Shown here in pieces: positions 38,702 through 46,630 of a stretch of 64,000 bases of DNA. Position numbers and translations under genes: made by a program. This DNA comes from Parahalioglobus pacificus (GTDB lineage Bacteria > Pseudomonadota > Gammaproteobacteria > Pseudomonadales > Halieaceae), in assembly GCF_014652275.1 (NCBI RefSeq), contig NZ_BMYM01000001.1:248001-312000 (forward strand). The letters are read 5' to 3'. The notes beneath the pieces are model-generated. The model saw only the letters and a program-made list of their open reading frames with translations. It made no database searches and had not been told where the DNA came from. Each line of letters starts with the position of its first letter. Position 1 is the first letter of the stretch.

Positions 38702-39624
38702 CCCTGGTTCGGATAGGTCTCAGAGAACTTAGCAAGCAGTGCAGAATGCGTGGGTGTGGCAACAGACAGCGCACTCGCCCGCTTAACCAGCCAGCCCGTG
38801 ATGTCATTGATCTCGGTAGGGCGTCCGGCCAGTATGTCCTGCAGCATAGACGAACGGTTGTTCGCTGTTCTCTCGATGACCTCAATCACGCGGGCAGGCA
38901 AGTCCTCAGCCCACGCTGTATTGCCCGCGGCCAGCGCGACGGCCTGAATTTCATCACACAGCGACATCACCTGGGCCAGATAAGCCGGTTGGCGAACCAG
39001 CTCCCCGTTTTTGCATTGATGCAGTGCAGTGAGCGGGTTGATGGCCGCGTTAATGGCAAGCTTTAGCCACAGGCGATCATTGATATTGCTGTCCCATTCG
39101 CAGGCGCCCATGGAGCGCCAGGGGGCGAACCAGCCGGGATGGGCAGCCTGCTCATGGCTGCGGCTTACCCCAGGTGTCGTTCTGTAGTCCCCAAGGTGTG
39201 TGATGCCAGTGCCGGCATGAACGATGGTGTGTTTGCGCTCTCGAAAAGCGCCCTCGGTGGTACTCCCCAGCACGAGCGAAAACGCAGGCAACAGCGCTTT
39301 GCACTGCTCTGCGATGCCCATGCCATTGACCATCACCACCAATTGCGCGCCACTGCTTAGCCTGTGCGTCACGCTGCGCAGTGCCGGTATCACCGCGTAG
39401 CTTTTGGTGGTGACGAGTAAATGATCGATGGGCTGCGTGTCAGTCGTAAGGCTCACGGGGAACTGGAAGTTGCCGACAGGAGGCTCCCCGGTCAGACTCC
39501 TTCGCCCGGACTCCGGCGTTTGGTGGTGGTCCAGGAGAACAACCTGTTCACCGGCATTCTGCAGTTTTGCCGCAAACAAAGAGCCGATAGCGCCCGCGCC
39601 CAGAATGTGCCAACTACGGTTCAA
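38698..39624 (-). CDS. Ketopantoate reductase family protein (PanE/ApbA-like)
   Basis: PanE reduces 2-dehydropantoate to pantoate with NADPH in pantothenate synthesis. The 308-residue protein has the N-terminal dinucleotide motif HILGAGAIGSLFAAKLQNAG (about residues 6-25), the conserved lysine in LLVTTKSYAV (about 72), and the active-site helix LWLKLAINAAINPLTAL (about 172-188) with the Lys and Asn of the family. Such genes often occur in several copies, so the true substrate is uncertain. Its stop shares the CTAG tetramer with the convergent kinase gene stop. It follows the thiamine operon on the same strand after 113 bp. Confidence 0.82.
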   Translation of the reverse strand: MNRSWHILGAGAIGSLFAAKLQNAGEQVVLLDHHQTPESGRRSLTGEPPVGNFQFPVSLTTDTQPIDHLLVTTKSYAVIPALRSVTHRLSSGAQLVVMVNGMGIAEQCKALLPAFSLVLGSTTEGAFRERKHTIVHAGTGITHLGDYRTTPGVSRSHEQAAHPGWFAPWRSMGACEWDSNINDRLWLKLAINAAINPLTALHQCKNGELVRQPAYLAQVMSLCDEIQAVALAAGNTAWAEDLPARVIEVIERTANNRSSMLQDILAGRPTEINDITGWLVKRASALSVATPTHSALLAKFSETYPNQG

Positions 39625-39665
39625 CTCAGGCCTGTCCCCGACAGTTATCGTTAATGACTAGATGC

Positions 39666-39677
39666 GACATATATGTC
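39666..39677. promoter_or_regulatory. Perfect 12-bp palindrome upstream of the PanE-like gene
   Basis: GACATATATGTC lies 42 bp upstream of the PanE-like start in the only non-coding gap of this minus-strand run. It could be an operator or part of a promoter; no regulator can be named. Confidence 0.25.
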
Positions 39678-39737
39678 TCCCGCCTGCGCACCGATGATGC
39701 CACTGCCCGCGTTTGCGTAACAGGGTGAGTGACCCCG

Positions 39738-40631
39738 TCATTCGCAGTGCTCGAATGCCGCCAGTACTCGCTCAATATCCGTTGTCATGTCCGCGGCGGG
39801 ATTGGTGGCGCACCATAGCCACTCCAGAAGGCCGTACAAGGCATAGCACAGCCTGAGTTGCTCAAGCTGAGCATCTGTGGGTTTGTCCTGTAAGTAGTCG
39901 CCAGCAAACTCTGGCCAATAGTCGGTCGGAGCCTGCTCACCCCACAGTACCACGGCGATATCGAACCAGCGGTTGCCCATAGTGCAGTACTCCCAATCGA
40001 GGGCATACCACTGGCCTGCAGTCAGCATTCGATTGGCCGGCAATAGGTCGTTATGGCACAGCACCGATGGCTCGTTGAATGCGTCTAATCTTCGCAGTGT
40101 TTCCGGGTAACGTTGCAGCGAGTCTCGAACAGCTAGCAGGCCATTCTCGTCAGTGCCTTGAATGCGCTGCATATACCCTCGAAAGTGATGTGCCAAATCT
40201 AGCTGGTGGTTTAGCGGCGGCAGCGCATGTATCTGACGCAGTAGCGCCGCGGTGCCTTTGACATCGAAGTCATTAACCGGTGTTGGTTCGAGGTAATCGC
40301 AAACCAGTATTTGTGAATGCACATCGACGAAGCGAGGTGTCGGGGCGATGCCCTGCTGCGCGGCGGCGAGAAGGGCTTGATGTTCTGCTCGTCGATTGAT
40401 GGGCGAGGGCGTGTCCCATGCGTTTGCGTTGTCTGATGCATTACCAATCCTCACCACGTAGCGGCGTAGCTCTTTATCCTCTACCAGCACCGAGGTGTTA
40501 CTCAGACCGCTTTGAAAGACGGATAGCGCTGTCGGCGCCTCCTGCAGAGGCGTTACTGTTTGCCACCGCGCGAAACGTTGCAGAGCGTTTTCAAGGCTCA
40601 AGCGTTCTGATGGCGATAGTGTTTTAGCCAT
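39738..40631 (-). CDS. Aminoglycoside/choline-type phosphotransferase, likely thiamine kinase
   Basis: The 297-residue protein is an APH-fold small-molecule kinase. It has the nucleotide-loop region SVFQSGLSNTSVLVEDKE (about residues 42-59), the catalytic motif LCHNDLLPANRML (about 189-201, with the HND aspartate) and the metal motif ALDWEYCTMGNRWFDIAVVL (about 208-227). ThiK, choline kinase and related enzymes share these. Because it is the last gene of a TPP-riboswitch operon that also encodes an outer-membrane receptor and a PnuC-type transporter, thiamine phosphorylation is the best inference: it would trap imported thiamine. It overlaps the transporter gene by 34 bases. Confidence 0.78.
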   Translation of the reverse strand: MAKTLSPSERLSLENALQRFARWQTVTPLQEAPTALSVFQSGLSNTSVLVEDKELRRYVVRIGNASDNANAWDTPSPINRRAEHQALLAAAQQGIAPTPRFVDVHSQILVCDYLEPTPVNDFDVKGTAALLRQIHALPPLNHQLDLAHHFRGYMQRIQGTDENGLLAVRDSLQRYPETLRRLDAFNEPSVLCHNDLLPANRMLTAGQWYALDWEYCTMGNRWFDIAVVLWGEQAPTDYWPEFAGDYLQDKPTDAQLEQLRLCYALYGLLEWLWCATNPAADMTTDIERVLAAFEHCE

Positions 40632-41224
40632 TGCAGATATCCAAAAACAGCGATCACAAGGTACAGCGCAAACAGGCCGGTAGTCAGATAGAGTTCGCGG
40701 TCCAGGTACAGGTAGATAGCCGCGCTATCGATGACGAGCCAATACAGCCAATTCTCCAGTACCTTCCTCGCCACCATCCAGGTAGTCACAACACTGCCCC
40801 AGGTTGTGAACGAGTCCAAGTAGGGTAGGGCCGCGTCGGTAGTTTTCTGCAGGACGAACCCGCTGGCCAGGGCGGCAACCACGATGAGCAATATTGCAAG
40901 TGCGTGTTGGTGCCAATGCCAGCTGCGGATGGGGGCGGCGTTATCGTGCTCTTGATTATGGTTTCTGCCACTGCGCCAGTGCCACCAGCCATAAACCGCC
41001 ATGATGAGGTAGTACACCTGCAGGGCGGCCTCCATCAGCAGTTGTACATCCCAAAAAATCACCAGGAACAGCGAAGTACTGATAAATGCGGCGTACCAAC
41101 ACCAGATGCTCTCGCGCATCGCAAGCAGCAGATACGCCACACCCAGTAGTACCGCCATTGCCTCCAGGCCGCTCATGGCACGGGCGGCGTCTAACATCGC
41201 CTGGCCAGGGCTTGCAATCTCCAC
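40598..41224 (-). CDS. pnuT: PnuC-family vitamin transporter, likely thiamine (PnuT)
   Basis: The 208-residue protein has about seven membrane segments and PnuC-family text: GLEAMAVLLGVAYLLLAMRE near residue 18, the tryptophan-rich WCWYAAFISTSLFLVIFWD, YGWWHWRSG (about 78-86), and LENWLYWLVIDSAAIYLYL (about 152-170). PnuC proteins carry out facilitated diffusion of nicotinamide riboside (PnuC), thiamine (PnuT) or riboflavin (PnuX), with trapping by a kinase. The TPP riboswitch and the downstream kinase favour thiamine. The listed start is a GTG at 41224, overlapping the previous gene by 34 bases; an ATG at 41197 is an alternative. Confidence 0.85.
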   Translation of the reverse strand: MEIASPGQAMLDAARAMSGLEAMAVLLGVAYLLLAMRESIWCWYAAFISTSLFLVIFWDVQLLMEAALQVYYLIMAVYGWWHWRSGRNHNQEHDNAAPIRSWHWHQHALAILLIVVAALASGFVLQKTTDAALPYLDSFTTWGSVVTTWMVARKVLENWLYWLVIDSAAIYLYLDRELYLTTGLFALYLVIAVFGYLQWLKHYRHQNA

Positions 41225-41472
41225 GCTTCGTCAGATTCCTGGGGAATGAACTTGCACACCAGTACCTGGCGGCCGTATTCCTCGAAGCTGGCCTGCAGCG
41301 CGCCCTGCACCAGCGCAAACACTGCAGCGTAATCCCCGCTGATGCGCGTACTGGTCGCGGTAGTTTCTACCGCAAGGCTTTTGTCGGTGTTGAGCCGCTC
41401 GATAAAGGCCTTGATGATGGCGATGTAGTCGCTATCGAAGGGGTAAAGGCTAAGTTCGGCCGTGATGTTCAT
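41191..41472 (-). CDS. YkoF-like thiamine/HMP-binding domain protein
   Basis: The 93-residue protein resembles one half of YkoF, a two-domain thiamine/hydroxymethylpyrimidine-binding protein of Bacillus. Shared features are the opening ITAELSLYPF, the segment TTATSTRISGDYAAVFALVQ (about residues 37-56) and VCKFIP near 74-79. It lacks a signal peptide and membrane segments, so it should be cytoplasmic. Its place between the TonB-dependent receptor and the PnuC-type transporter in a TPP-riboswitch operon supports a role in binding or handling thiamine or its pyrimidine precursor. It is a weak similarity seen by eye; the context carries much of the weight. Confidence 0.7.
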   Translation of the reverse strand: MNITAELSLYPFDSDYIAIIKAFIERLNTDKSLAVETTATSTRISGDYAAVFALVQGALQASFEEYGRQVLVCKFIPQESDEAWRLQALARRC

Positions 41473-41484
41473 GGTGGCTCCTCC

Positions 41485-43614
41485 CTAGAAGCGGTAGCTA
41501 GCGCTCACGCCAACCTGGCGAGGGTCACCGTACTGGAAGTAGGGCTCTGTGATGTAACCCTTGCGCGGATCGTTGCCAAAGCTGCCGAAGCCGCGGGCGA
41601 AGTAATCTTCGTCAGTCAGATTACGGCCCCACAACGCCACTGACCAATGAGCGTTTTCCCACCCCAGGCGCGCGTGCACCAGGTCCTGTGACGGTGATTT
41701 GACATCGTGTCGATCCGAGAAAAAGAACTCATCTTTGCCTTCCAGGTCAACGCGTGCAAAGAACCCTCCGGCGAAGTCATAGCGGCCGCCCAGCGCGTAC
41801 TGGTAACTGGGTGCATGTGCCTGGTCGCGGCCGGACAGGTCGGTCCCGTTGGCATTGATGTAATCCTCAAACTCTGTTTCCAGCAACCCCAGTGACGCGT
41901 AGACATCAAGGTTCGCGGTAGGCTGCCATGTGAGCTCCAGCTCAAGGCCGTAATTGCTGCCCTCTGCTGCATTGCTGGTGTAGTCGATGAAGTTGGTGCT
42001 GCCGTCCGGCCGCGGTAGTACCAGAGAGCTGCTCACCTGCTGGTCGCTGCGATCCATGTAGAAGAGAGCGATGCGTGTGCCCAGGTTCAAGTCGCTGAAT
42101 TGTCGTTTGAAGCCGATCTCATAGTTGATCAGCGATTCGTCATCGAACTCGCGAAGGGCGCGCAGCTGCTCCTTCTGATCCGGGTCTTCAACCGCTTCCT
42201 CAGTGGCCAGTATGCCGGCATTCACGCCATTGGCGCGGTAACCGCGCGAGATCGAGCCATACCACAAGCCACCTTCATCGGTGTAATACTCCAGTGCCAG
42301 CTTGCCGCCCCACAGGGTTTTGGAGGGGTCACTGGAAACGTCATTGCTGTCGCTATAGTCGGTGTTGCGGCGTTCCACACGCAGACCACTGACCAGCACC
42401 CAGTGTTCGCTGAGCTGCGTATCCAGCTGGCCGAAGATGGCCGACGTATCGGTATCAAACTCGCTGCTGAAGGGGGCGCCCAGGAACGTATAGTTTCGAG
42501 CAAGGTCCTCTCGGTCGCCCAGGTAGTAGGCGCCAATAGCCCAATCGCTGGACAGTCCGGCCAGTTGCAGTGGCTGGCGCGACACCAGTCTGGCCTCTGC
42601 GCTGGCGCTCTCCCTGTCTCGCAGGTATTGATCAAACGACGAGTACTCCAGCTCCGGTGCGATTCCAACGAAGCTCCAGTCTTCGTCATAGCTGTACTCT
42701 GTCTCCGTGCTGGCGAAAGAGCCCTGCACATGCAGGGTCGCAGTGGTCAACTCCCGGGTCCAGTGCAGCCCAACAGCGGTTGACTCCAGAGTGTCCTTGC
42801 CCGGCTCATCAGACAGCGTTTCACGGGTGTTATCCAGGGAGAAGGCGTCATACCCGTTATCAATGTCGCTGTAACTAAGCACCATATCCACGGTATCTGA
42901 GTTGCCAGCCAGCCAGCGCAACTTGCCGCGTATCACAGTCTCGTCACGGTTGTTGGTGTCATCCCGATCGAGGAATGTGTTGTCGATAAAGCCATCGCTT
43001 TCATAGTGGTTGACGGCCAGCCGGTAGAGCAATTCATCGGCGACCAGTGGGCCGCTGCCTACCACACCCACACTGTAGGTGTCGTATTCCGCGGCACTGG
43101 CTTCAACGGCGAAGTAAGGGGTGTCGGTAGGTGCGGCAGTGGTAATGTTGATGAGGCCCGCCAGTGCATTGGCGCCATGCAGTGTGCCTTGCGGGCCGCG
43201 TAACACCTCGACCTGGCTCACATCGAAGAGAGTGCCCGCCGTGCCTAGGCCGCTAAAATCAATGCCGTCTACCAGAACGCCCACCGAGGGATTCAACGGC
43301 TCTACAAATTGACTGCGCTCACCGATGCCCCGTACCTGGTAGAACCTGGCCCGCGAGGCGCCGCTGGCATAGTTAACGTTGGGTGCCAGATTCAGTACCT
43401 CTTCCAGGTGCTGTGCCGCACGATCGTAGATGTCGTCGGAGGAGACAATGCTGGTACTGGCCGCCTGCTGCATCAGTGGCGTATCGCGAAACTCGGCGGT
43501 GACCACAATTTCTTCCAGCATGGGCGACTCAGGCTGGGCCTGTGTCAGAGCAGAAGCGGCAGTCAAGGCTGAGGCGAGTGAAACGGATTGGGCAAGAATA
43601 GAGCGACGAGTCAC
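41485..43614 (-). CDS. TonB-dependent outer-membrane receptor, likely for thiamine
   Basis: With the GTG at 43614 as start, preceded by an AGGGGA ribosome-binding site five bases away, the protein has 709 residues and begins with a signal peptide (MTRRSILAQSVSLASALTAA). An upstream in-frame TTG at 43638 would add eight residues that do not belong to a signal peptide. A TonB box (EEIVVTAEFRD, about residues 34-44) is followed by a plug domain (about 50-165, with QVRGIGERSQF and VLRGPQGTLHGANALAG) and a beta-barrel ending in the aromatic VSASYRF. It is the first gene after a TPP riboswitch, so thiamine or a thiamine precursor is the likely cargo. Confidence 0.9.
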   Translation of the reverse strand: MTRRSILAQSVSLASALTAASALTQAQPESPMLEEIVVTAEFRDTPLMQQAASTSIVSSDDIYDRAAQHLEEVLNLAPNVNYASGASRARFYQVRGIGERSQFVEPLNPSVGVLVDGIDFSGLGTAGTLFDVSQVEVLRGPQGTLHGANALAGLINITTAAPTDTPYFAVEASAAEYDTYSVGVVGSGPLVADELLYRLAVNHYESDGFIDNTFLDRDDTNNRDETVIRGKLRWLAGNSDTVDMVLSYSDIDNGYDAFSLDNTRETLSDEPGKDTLESTAVGLHWTRELTTATLHVQGSFASTETEYSYDEDWSFVGIAPELEYSSFDQYLRDRESASAEARLVSRQPLQLAGLSSDWAIGAYYLGDREDLARNYTFLGAPFSSEFDTDTSAIFGQLDTQLSEHWVLVSGLRVERRNTDYSDSNDVSSDPSKTLWGGKLALEYYTDEGGLWYGSISRGYRANGVNAGILATEEAVEDPDQKEQLRALREFDDESLINYEIGFKRQFSDLNLGTRIALFYMDRSDQQVSSSLVLPRPDGSTNFIDYTSNAAEGSNYGLELELTWQPTANLDVYASLGLLETEFEDYINANGTDLSGRDQAHAPSYQYALGGRYDFAGGFFARVDLEGKDEFFFSDRHDVKSPSQDLVHARLGWENAHWSVALWGRNLTDEDYFARGFGSFGNDPRKGYITEPYFQYGDPRQVGVSASYRF

Positions 43615-43680
43615 GGAGATCCCCTGGTCATTCAACAAAACGTTTATACAGTGAGCGCAAACGAGGGGACGCGTCCGGTT

Positions 43681-43767
43681 AAACCGCTTCCTACGCCAGC
43701 GTTAACTGGATCAGGTTCAAAGGGTTCATCTATTTAGATGTCTCAGGCTTGCGCCACCCCCCGGTTT
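43681..43767 (-). promoter_or_regulatory. TPP (THI-box) riboswitch
   Basis: Read on the minus strand, the element contains the conserved cores in order: GGGGTGGCG, CTGAGA, ACCCTTTGAACCTGAT, and GCTGGCGTAGGAA, closed by a P1 stem AAACCG / CGGTTT. It lies between a sigma-70 promoter and the TonB-dependent receptor gene. A second palindrome overlapping the P1 3' side (CGGTTTAACCG) and GGACGCGTCC just after it may form the expression platform. It should repress the operon when TPP is plentiful. Confidence 0.95.
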
Positions 43768-43775
43768 GCACGCGC

Positions 43776-43804
43776 AGTATATGGCGCTTACACTCAAACG
43801 CCAA
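43776..43804 (-). promoter_or_regulatory. Sigma-70 promoter of the thiamine operon
   Basis: On the minus strand TTGGCG (43804-43799) and TATACT (43781-43776) are separated by exactly 17 bases. Transcription would start near 43769, at the first base of the riboswitch P1 stem. Confidence 0.75.
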
Positions 43805-43854
43805 TATAAGATGCGCCGGAGAACTCCAGGTGCACGACTGAACAGGTTGAGCGT

Positions 43855-44994
43855 ATGCCGCAGGACTTTGATGCCAACGGCCGAATCGAGGAAATAGAAG
43901 CGGCTCCGCCCTTGGAGACTGCGGCGGAATTGCGTGAACGCCGACTCGCCGAAACCATCACGCTCAATCGGTATCTGAGTCATCAGATAAGGCAGCTGGT
44001 ACACATGCTGCTCGAGGCCAATGATCTGCCTCGCTTCCTGGAAATCATACTTGCAACCATGCCCCAGCACTTCCGTTTTCCCTTGGCGGAGCTGTGGCTG
44101 TACGATCCTGAAGGGGTGCTGGGTGGGCTGATCGTGGACGCCGAGCGATACGGTGGTCATCTCAAACTGACGCGTGACGCCTTTGATATGCAGGAGCTCT
44201 ACGACCTCGAGCCTGATATTACGCTGCTGGATGCGACCGACCCACGAATGTTCGAAGTGCTCAAGTCCGAGCATGGTATTGAATACGCGCTACTCTTGCC
44301 TTTGACTGACGGTGGACGTCTGATGGGCAGCCTCCATTGCGGCCTGCAGCACGCCGAGCTGCTGGCCAACGAACCGGAAGAAGACCTGGTGGCCCACCTG
44401 GCGCACGTCATAGCACTGACCTTCAAGAATGTGGTTGCTCGCCAGCAGGTTTCGCAACTAACCCTGCTCGATCCCCTGACTCACATCAGCAATCTTCGTG
44501 GCTTTGAAAAGGACATCGCAAGAGAGATATCACGCGCGCGTCGAGCCCATGAGCCTCTCTCTATCCTCGTCATGGACATCGATGAGTATCAAGAACTGTT
44601 TACGCACTACGATCAGTCCACTTCACATCACGTGATCCGTAAGGCGGCGGCGCGGATCAGCTCAGACTTGCGCGAAACCGATTACCTGGCTCGCTTGTCG
44701 GAATCCAGTCTCGCCATTGTGCTGCCAGGCTGCACGGAGTCGCTGGCGCAGGACATCGGTGAGCGTATGCGAGCCGACATAGACCAGTTTGCGATCGATG
44801 ATGGTCGCGGAGCTGTGCTGCATATCACTCTCAGTATTGGCATGGTTACCTGGGACCCGGAGCAATACCCGGCGATCGACATGTCGCAATTGGCCAGGCA
44901 GATGCAGTCCGAGGCTGCCAAAGCGCTTGCAACATCACGCCAGAATGGCGGCAATCGGGTCTCCGTTGCGCGTCTTTCCATGTTAGCCACCTGA
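43855..44994 (+). CDS. GAF/DUF484-like sensor with degenerate GGDEF domain
   Basis: The 379-residue protein has an N-terminal GAF-like region (about residues 35-195, similar in style to DUF484 proteins: HQIRQLVHMLLEANDLPRFL, FPLAELWLYDPEG) followed by a GGDEF-fold domain (about 200-375, beginning LTLLDPLTHISNLRGFEKDI). The active-site signature is lost: where R-x-GGDEF is expected the sequence reads ARLSESSLAIVLP (about 281-293), and the GHxxGD helix is STSHHV. A diguanylate cyclase activity is therefore unlikely; it may bind ligands or partners. No membrane segment is visible. It is divergent from the thiamine operon. Confidence 0.82.
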   Translation: MPQDFDANGRIEEIEAAPPLETAAELRERRLAETITLNRYLSHQIRQLVHMLLEANDLPRFLEIILATMPQHFRFPLAELWLYDPEGVLGGLIVDAERYGGHLKLTRDAFDMQELYDLEPDITLLDATDPRMFEVLKSEHGIEYALLLPLTDGGRLMGSLHCGLQHAELLANEPEEDLVAHLAHVIALTFKNVVARQQVSQLTLLDPLTHISNLRGFEKDIAREISRARRAHEPLSILVMDIDEYQELFTHYDQSTSHHVIRKAAARISSDLRETDYLARLSESSLAIVLPGCTESLAQDIGERMRADIDQFAIDDGRGAVLHITLSIGMVTWDPEQYPAIDMSQLARQMQSEAAKALATSRQNGGNRVSVARLSMLAT

Positions 44995-45009
44995 TAAACA
45001 CAACGCATC

Positions 45010-45570
45010 ATGACAGACAAAGCACTCGAAAAACTCTTCACCCGTAATCGCCAGTGGTCGGATGAGATCAAGTCATCCGACCCGGACTTTTTCCCGTCAC
45101 TGGCTGCCCAACAAAACCCCGAATATTTATGGATCGGCTGCGCGGATAGTCGAGTGCCGGCTAACCAAATTGTGGGCCTCGCACCCGGCGAGGTGTTTGT
45201 GCATCGCAATGTTGCCAACATGGTGGTGCACACGGACTTTAATTGCCTGACGGTGCTGCAATACGCGGTTGATGTGTTGAAAGTGAAGCATGTGATGGTG
45301 GTTGGTCACTATGGCTGTGGCGGTGTTAAGGCGGCCTATGAAAATGCCGACAATGGCATGATCGATAACTGGCTGCGCAACATCAAAGATGTCTATGAGC
45401 GGCATCATGCGGAGATAGACGCCGCGGATGCAGATGATCGCGTGGATTTACTCTGCGAGCTGAATGTCATCGGCCAGGTCAGGAATGTTTGCCACACTAC
45501 CATCGCCCAAGGCGCCTGGGCGCGCGGACAGGCGCTTTCCGTGCACGGGCTGATCTATAGCCATGCATGA
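45010..45570 (+). CDS. can: Beta-carbonic anhydrase Can, C-terminus lost by frameshift
   Basis: Can hydrates CO2 to bicarbonate in the cytoplasm. The 186-residue reading frame keeps the catalytic core: WIGCADSRVP with Cys44, Asp46 and Arg48, and GHYGCGGV with His100 and Cys103 as remaining zinc ligands. Sequence matches the E. coli Can subtype through VHGLIYSHA and then stops. E. coli-type enzymes continue with (H/N)DGLLKDLD-like text for about 30 more residues, and exactly that text is encoded in another frame from 45566. The core is complete, so a truncated enzyme might still fold, but the tail helps dimer packing in this family. Sequencing error is possible. Confidence 0.88.
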   Translation: MTDKALEKLFTRNRQWSDEIKSSDPDFFPSLAAQQNPEYLWIGCADSRVPANQIVGLAPGEVFVHRNVANMVVHTDFNCLTVLQYAVDVLKVKHVMVVGHYGCGGVKAAYENADNGMIDNWLRNIKDVYERHHAEIDAADADDRVDLLCELNVIGQVRNVCHTTIAQGAWARGQALSVHGLIYSHA

Positions 45571-45664
45571 TGGCCTGTTGAAAGACCTGGACTGTACGGT
45601 TGATAGCGCCAGCAATATATCTGAAGTGTACCGGGTGGCCTGTGCGGGGCGCCTTGGGCGTTAG
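45566..45664 (+). pseudogene. Out-of-frame C-terminal tail of can
   Basis: Read from CAT at 45566 the frame gives HDGLLKDLDCTVDSASNI and continues to a TAG at 45662-45664, about 32 residues that match the missing Can tail. The junction contains CATGCATG (45562-45569): removing one CATG joins GLIYS directly to HDGLLKDL. This supports a 4-base duplication, or another +1 change at the same place. Confidence 0.8.
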
Positions 45665-45706
45665 CAATGATAGAACCGGTCGAACCGGGCTCAGGAGGAA
45701 AACAGG

Positions 45707-46630
45707 GTGCTGGAACCGGTAGCGATAGACGGTAAGAAGATTCTGATAACGGGGCCAACCGGCCAGGTAGCGGAGCCAGTGATTGCTGCCTGGGCACAGC
45801 GCTGCGACCTTACGGCGCTGGCGCGGTTCAGCAACCCCGATGACCGCGCCCGAATCGAAGCCTTGGGTGCAACTTGTGTCGCCGCCGATCTGGCGCAGCC
45901 GGGCAGTTTAGCTGCCTTGCCAGACGACTTTGATTACGTGCTGAACTTTGCCGTGGTTAAGAGTGGTGATTTTGACTACGACCTTGCCGCCAACGCGGAA
46001 GGGCTTGGACGATTGATGCTGCACTGTCGAGGTGTCAAAGCCTTTTTGCACCTGTCTTCCACAGCTGTCTACGAATACTGCGGCCATGAACCACGCACCG
46101 AGGATGCGCCCCTGGGTGACAACCACCGGGTCATGTTTCCCACCTACAGCATCAGTAAGATCGCCGCGGAAACCGTGTGCCGATTCACTGCCCGGCAGTT
46201 CAACATTCCAACAACGATTGCGCGCCTCAGTGTTCCCTATGGCGACAACGGGGGATGGCCCTATTTTCACCTGCTGATGATGGAGCAGGGCATCCCCATT
46301 GAGATACATCCGGAGCGGCCCAACTGCTACAACTTGCTGCACGCCGACGATTATCTGGAGAAGCTGCCTAGGCTGCTGGCCGCCGCTAGCGAGGACGTCA
46401 CTACCGTGAACTTTGGCGGATCGCAGCGAACCAGTATTGAAGAGTGGTGCGCCTACCTCAGCGAGCTCACCGGCTTTGAGCCGATCTTCCAGGACAATCC
46501 CAAGGCCTTCGGGTCCCTGTGTATCGATACTGAACGCATGCATTCGCTGATCGGGCCCACTCAGGTGGATTGGCGCGACGGTATCAGTCGTCAGGTGCAG
46601 GCCCTGGCACCACAGTGGCTGAAGGCATGA
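45707..46630 (+). CDS. NAD(P)-dependent epimerase/dehydratase family protein
   Basis: The 307-residue protein is an extended short-chain dehydrogenase. It has the N-terminal nucleotide loop ILITGPTGQVAEPV (about residues 11-24), DFDYVLNFAVV, LHLSSTAVYEY (about 117-127) and the catalytic Tyr-Lys pair in YSISK (about 148-152). The start is GTG at 45707 with a strong AGGAGG site at 45693-45698. Substrate is unknown; it lacks obvious sugar-nucleotide features. It overlaps the next gene, a SnoaL-like protein, by ATGA, so the two probably act on the same small molecule. Confidence 0.87.
   Translation: MLEPVAIDGKKILITGPTGQVAEPVIAAWAQRCDLTALARFSNPDDRARIEALGATCVAADLAQPGSLAALPDDFDYVLNFAVVKSGDFDYDLAANAEGLGRLMLHCRGVKAFLHLSSTAVYEYCGHEPRTEDAPLGDNHRVMFPTYSISKIAAETVCRFTARQFNIPTTIARLSVPYGDNGGWPYFHLLMMEQGIPIEIHPERPNCYNLLHADDYLEKLPRLLAAASEDVTTVNFGGSQRTSIEEWCAYLSELTGFEPIFQDNPKAFGSLCIDTERMHSLIGPTQVDWRDGISRQVQALAPQWLKA

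Noticed and set aside
45562-45570. Programmed frameshifting in can
   Set aside because: No slippery heptamer or downstream structure is visible; a 4-base duplication explains the junction better.
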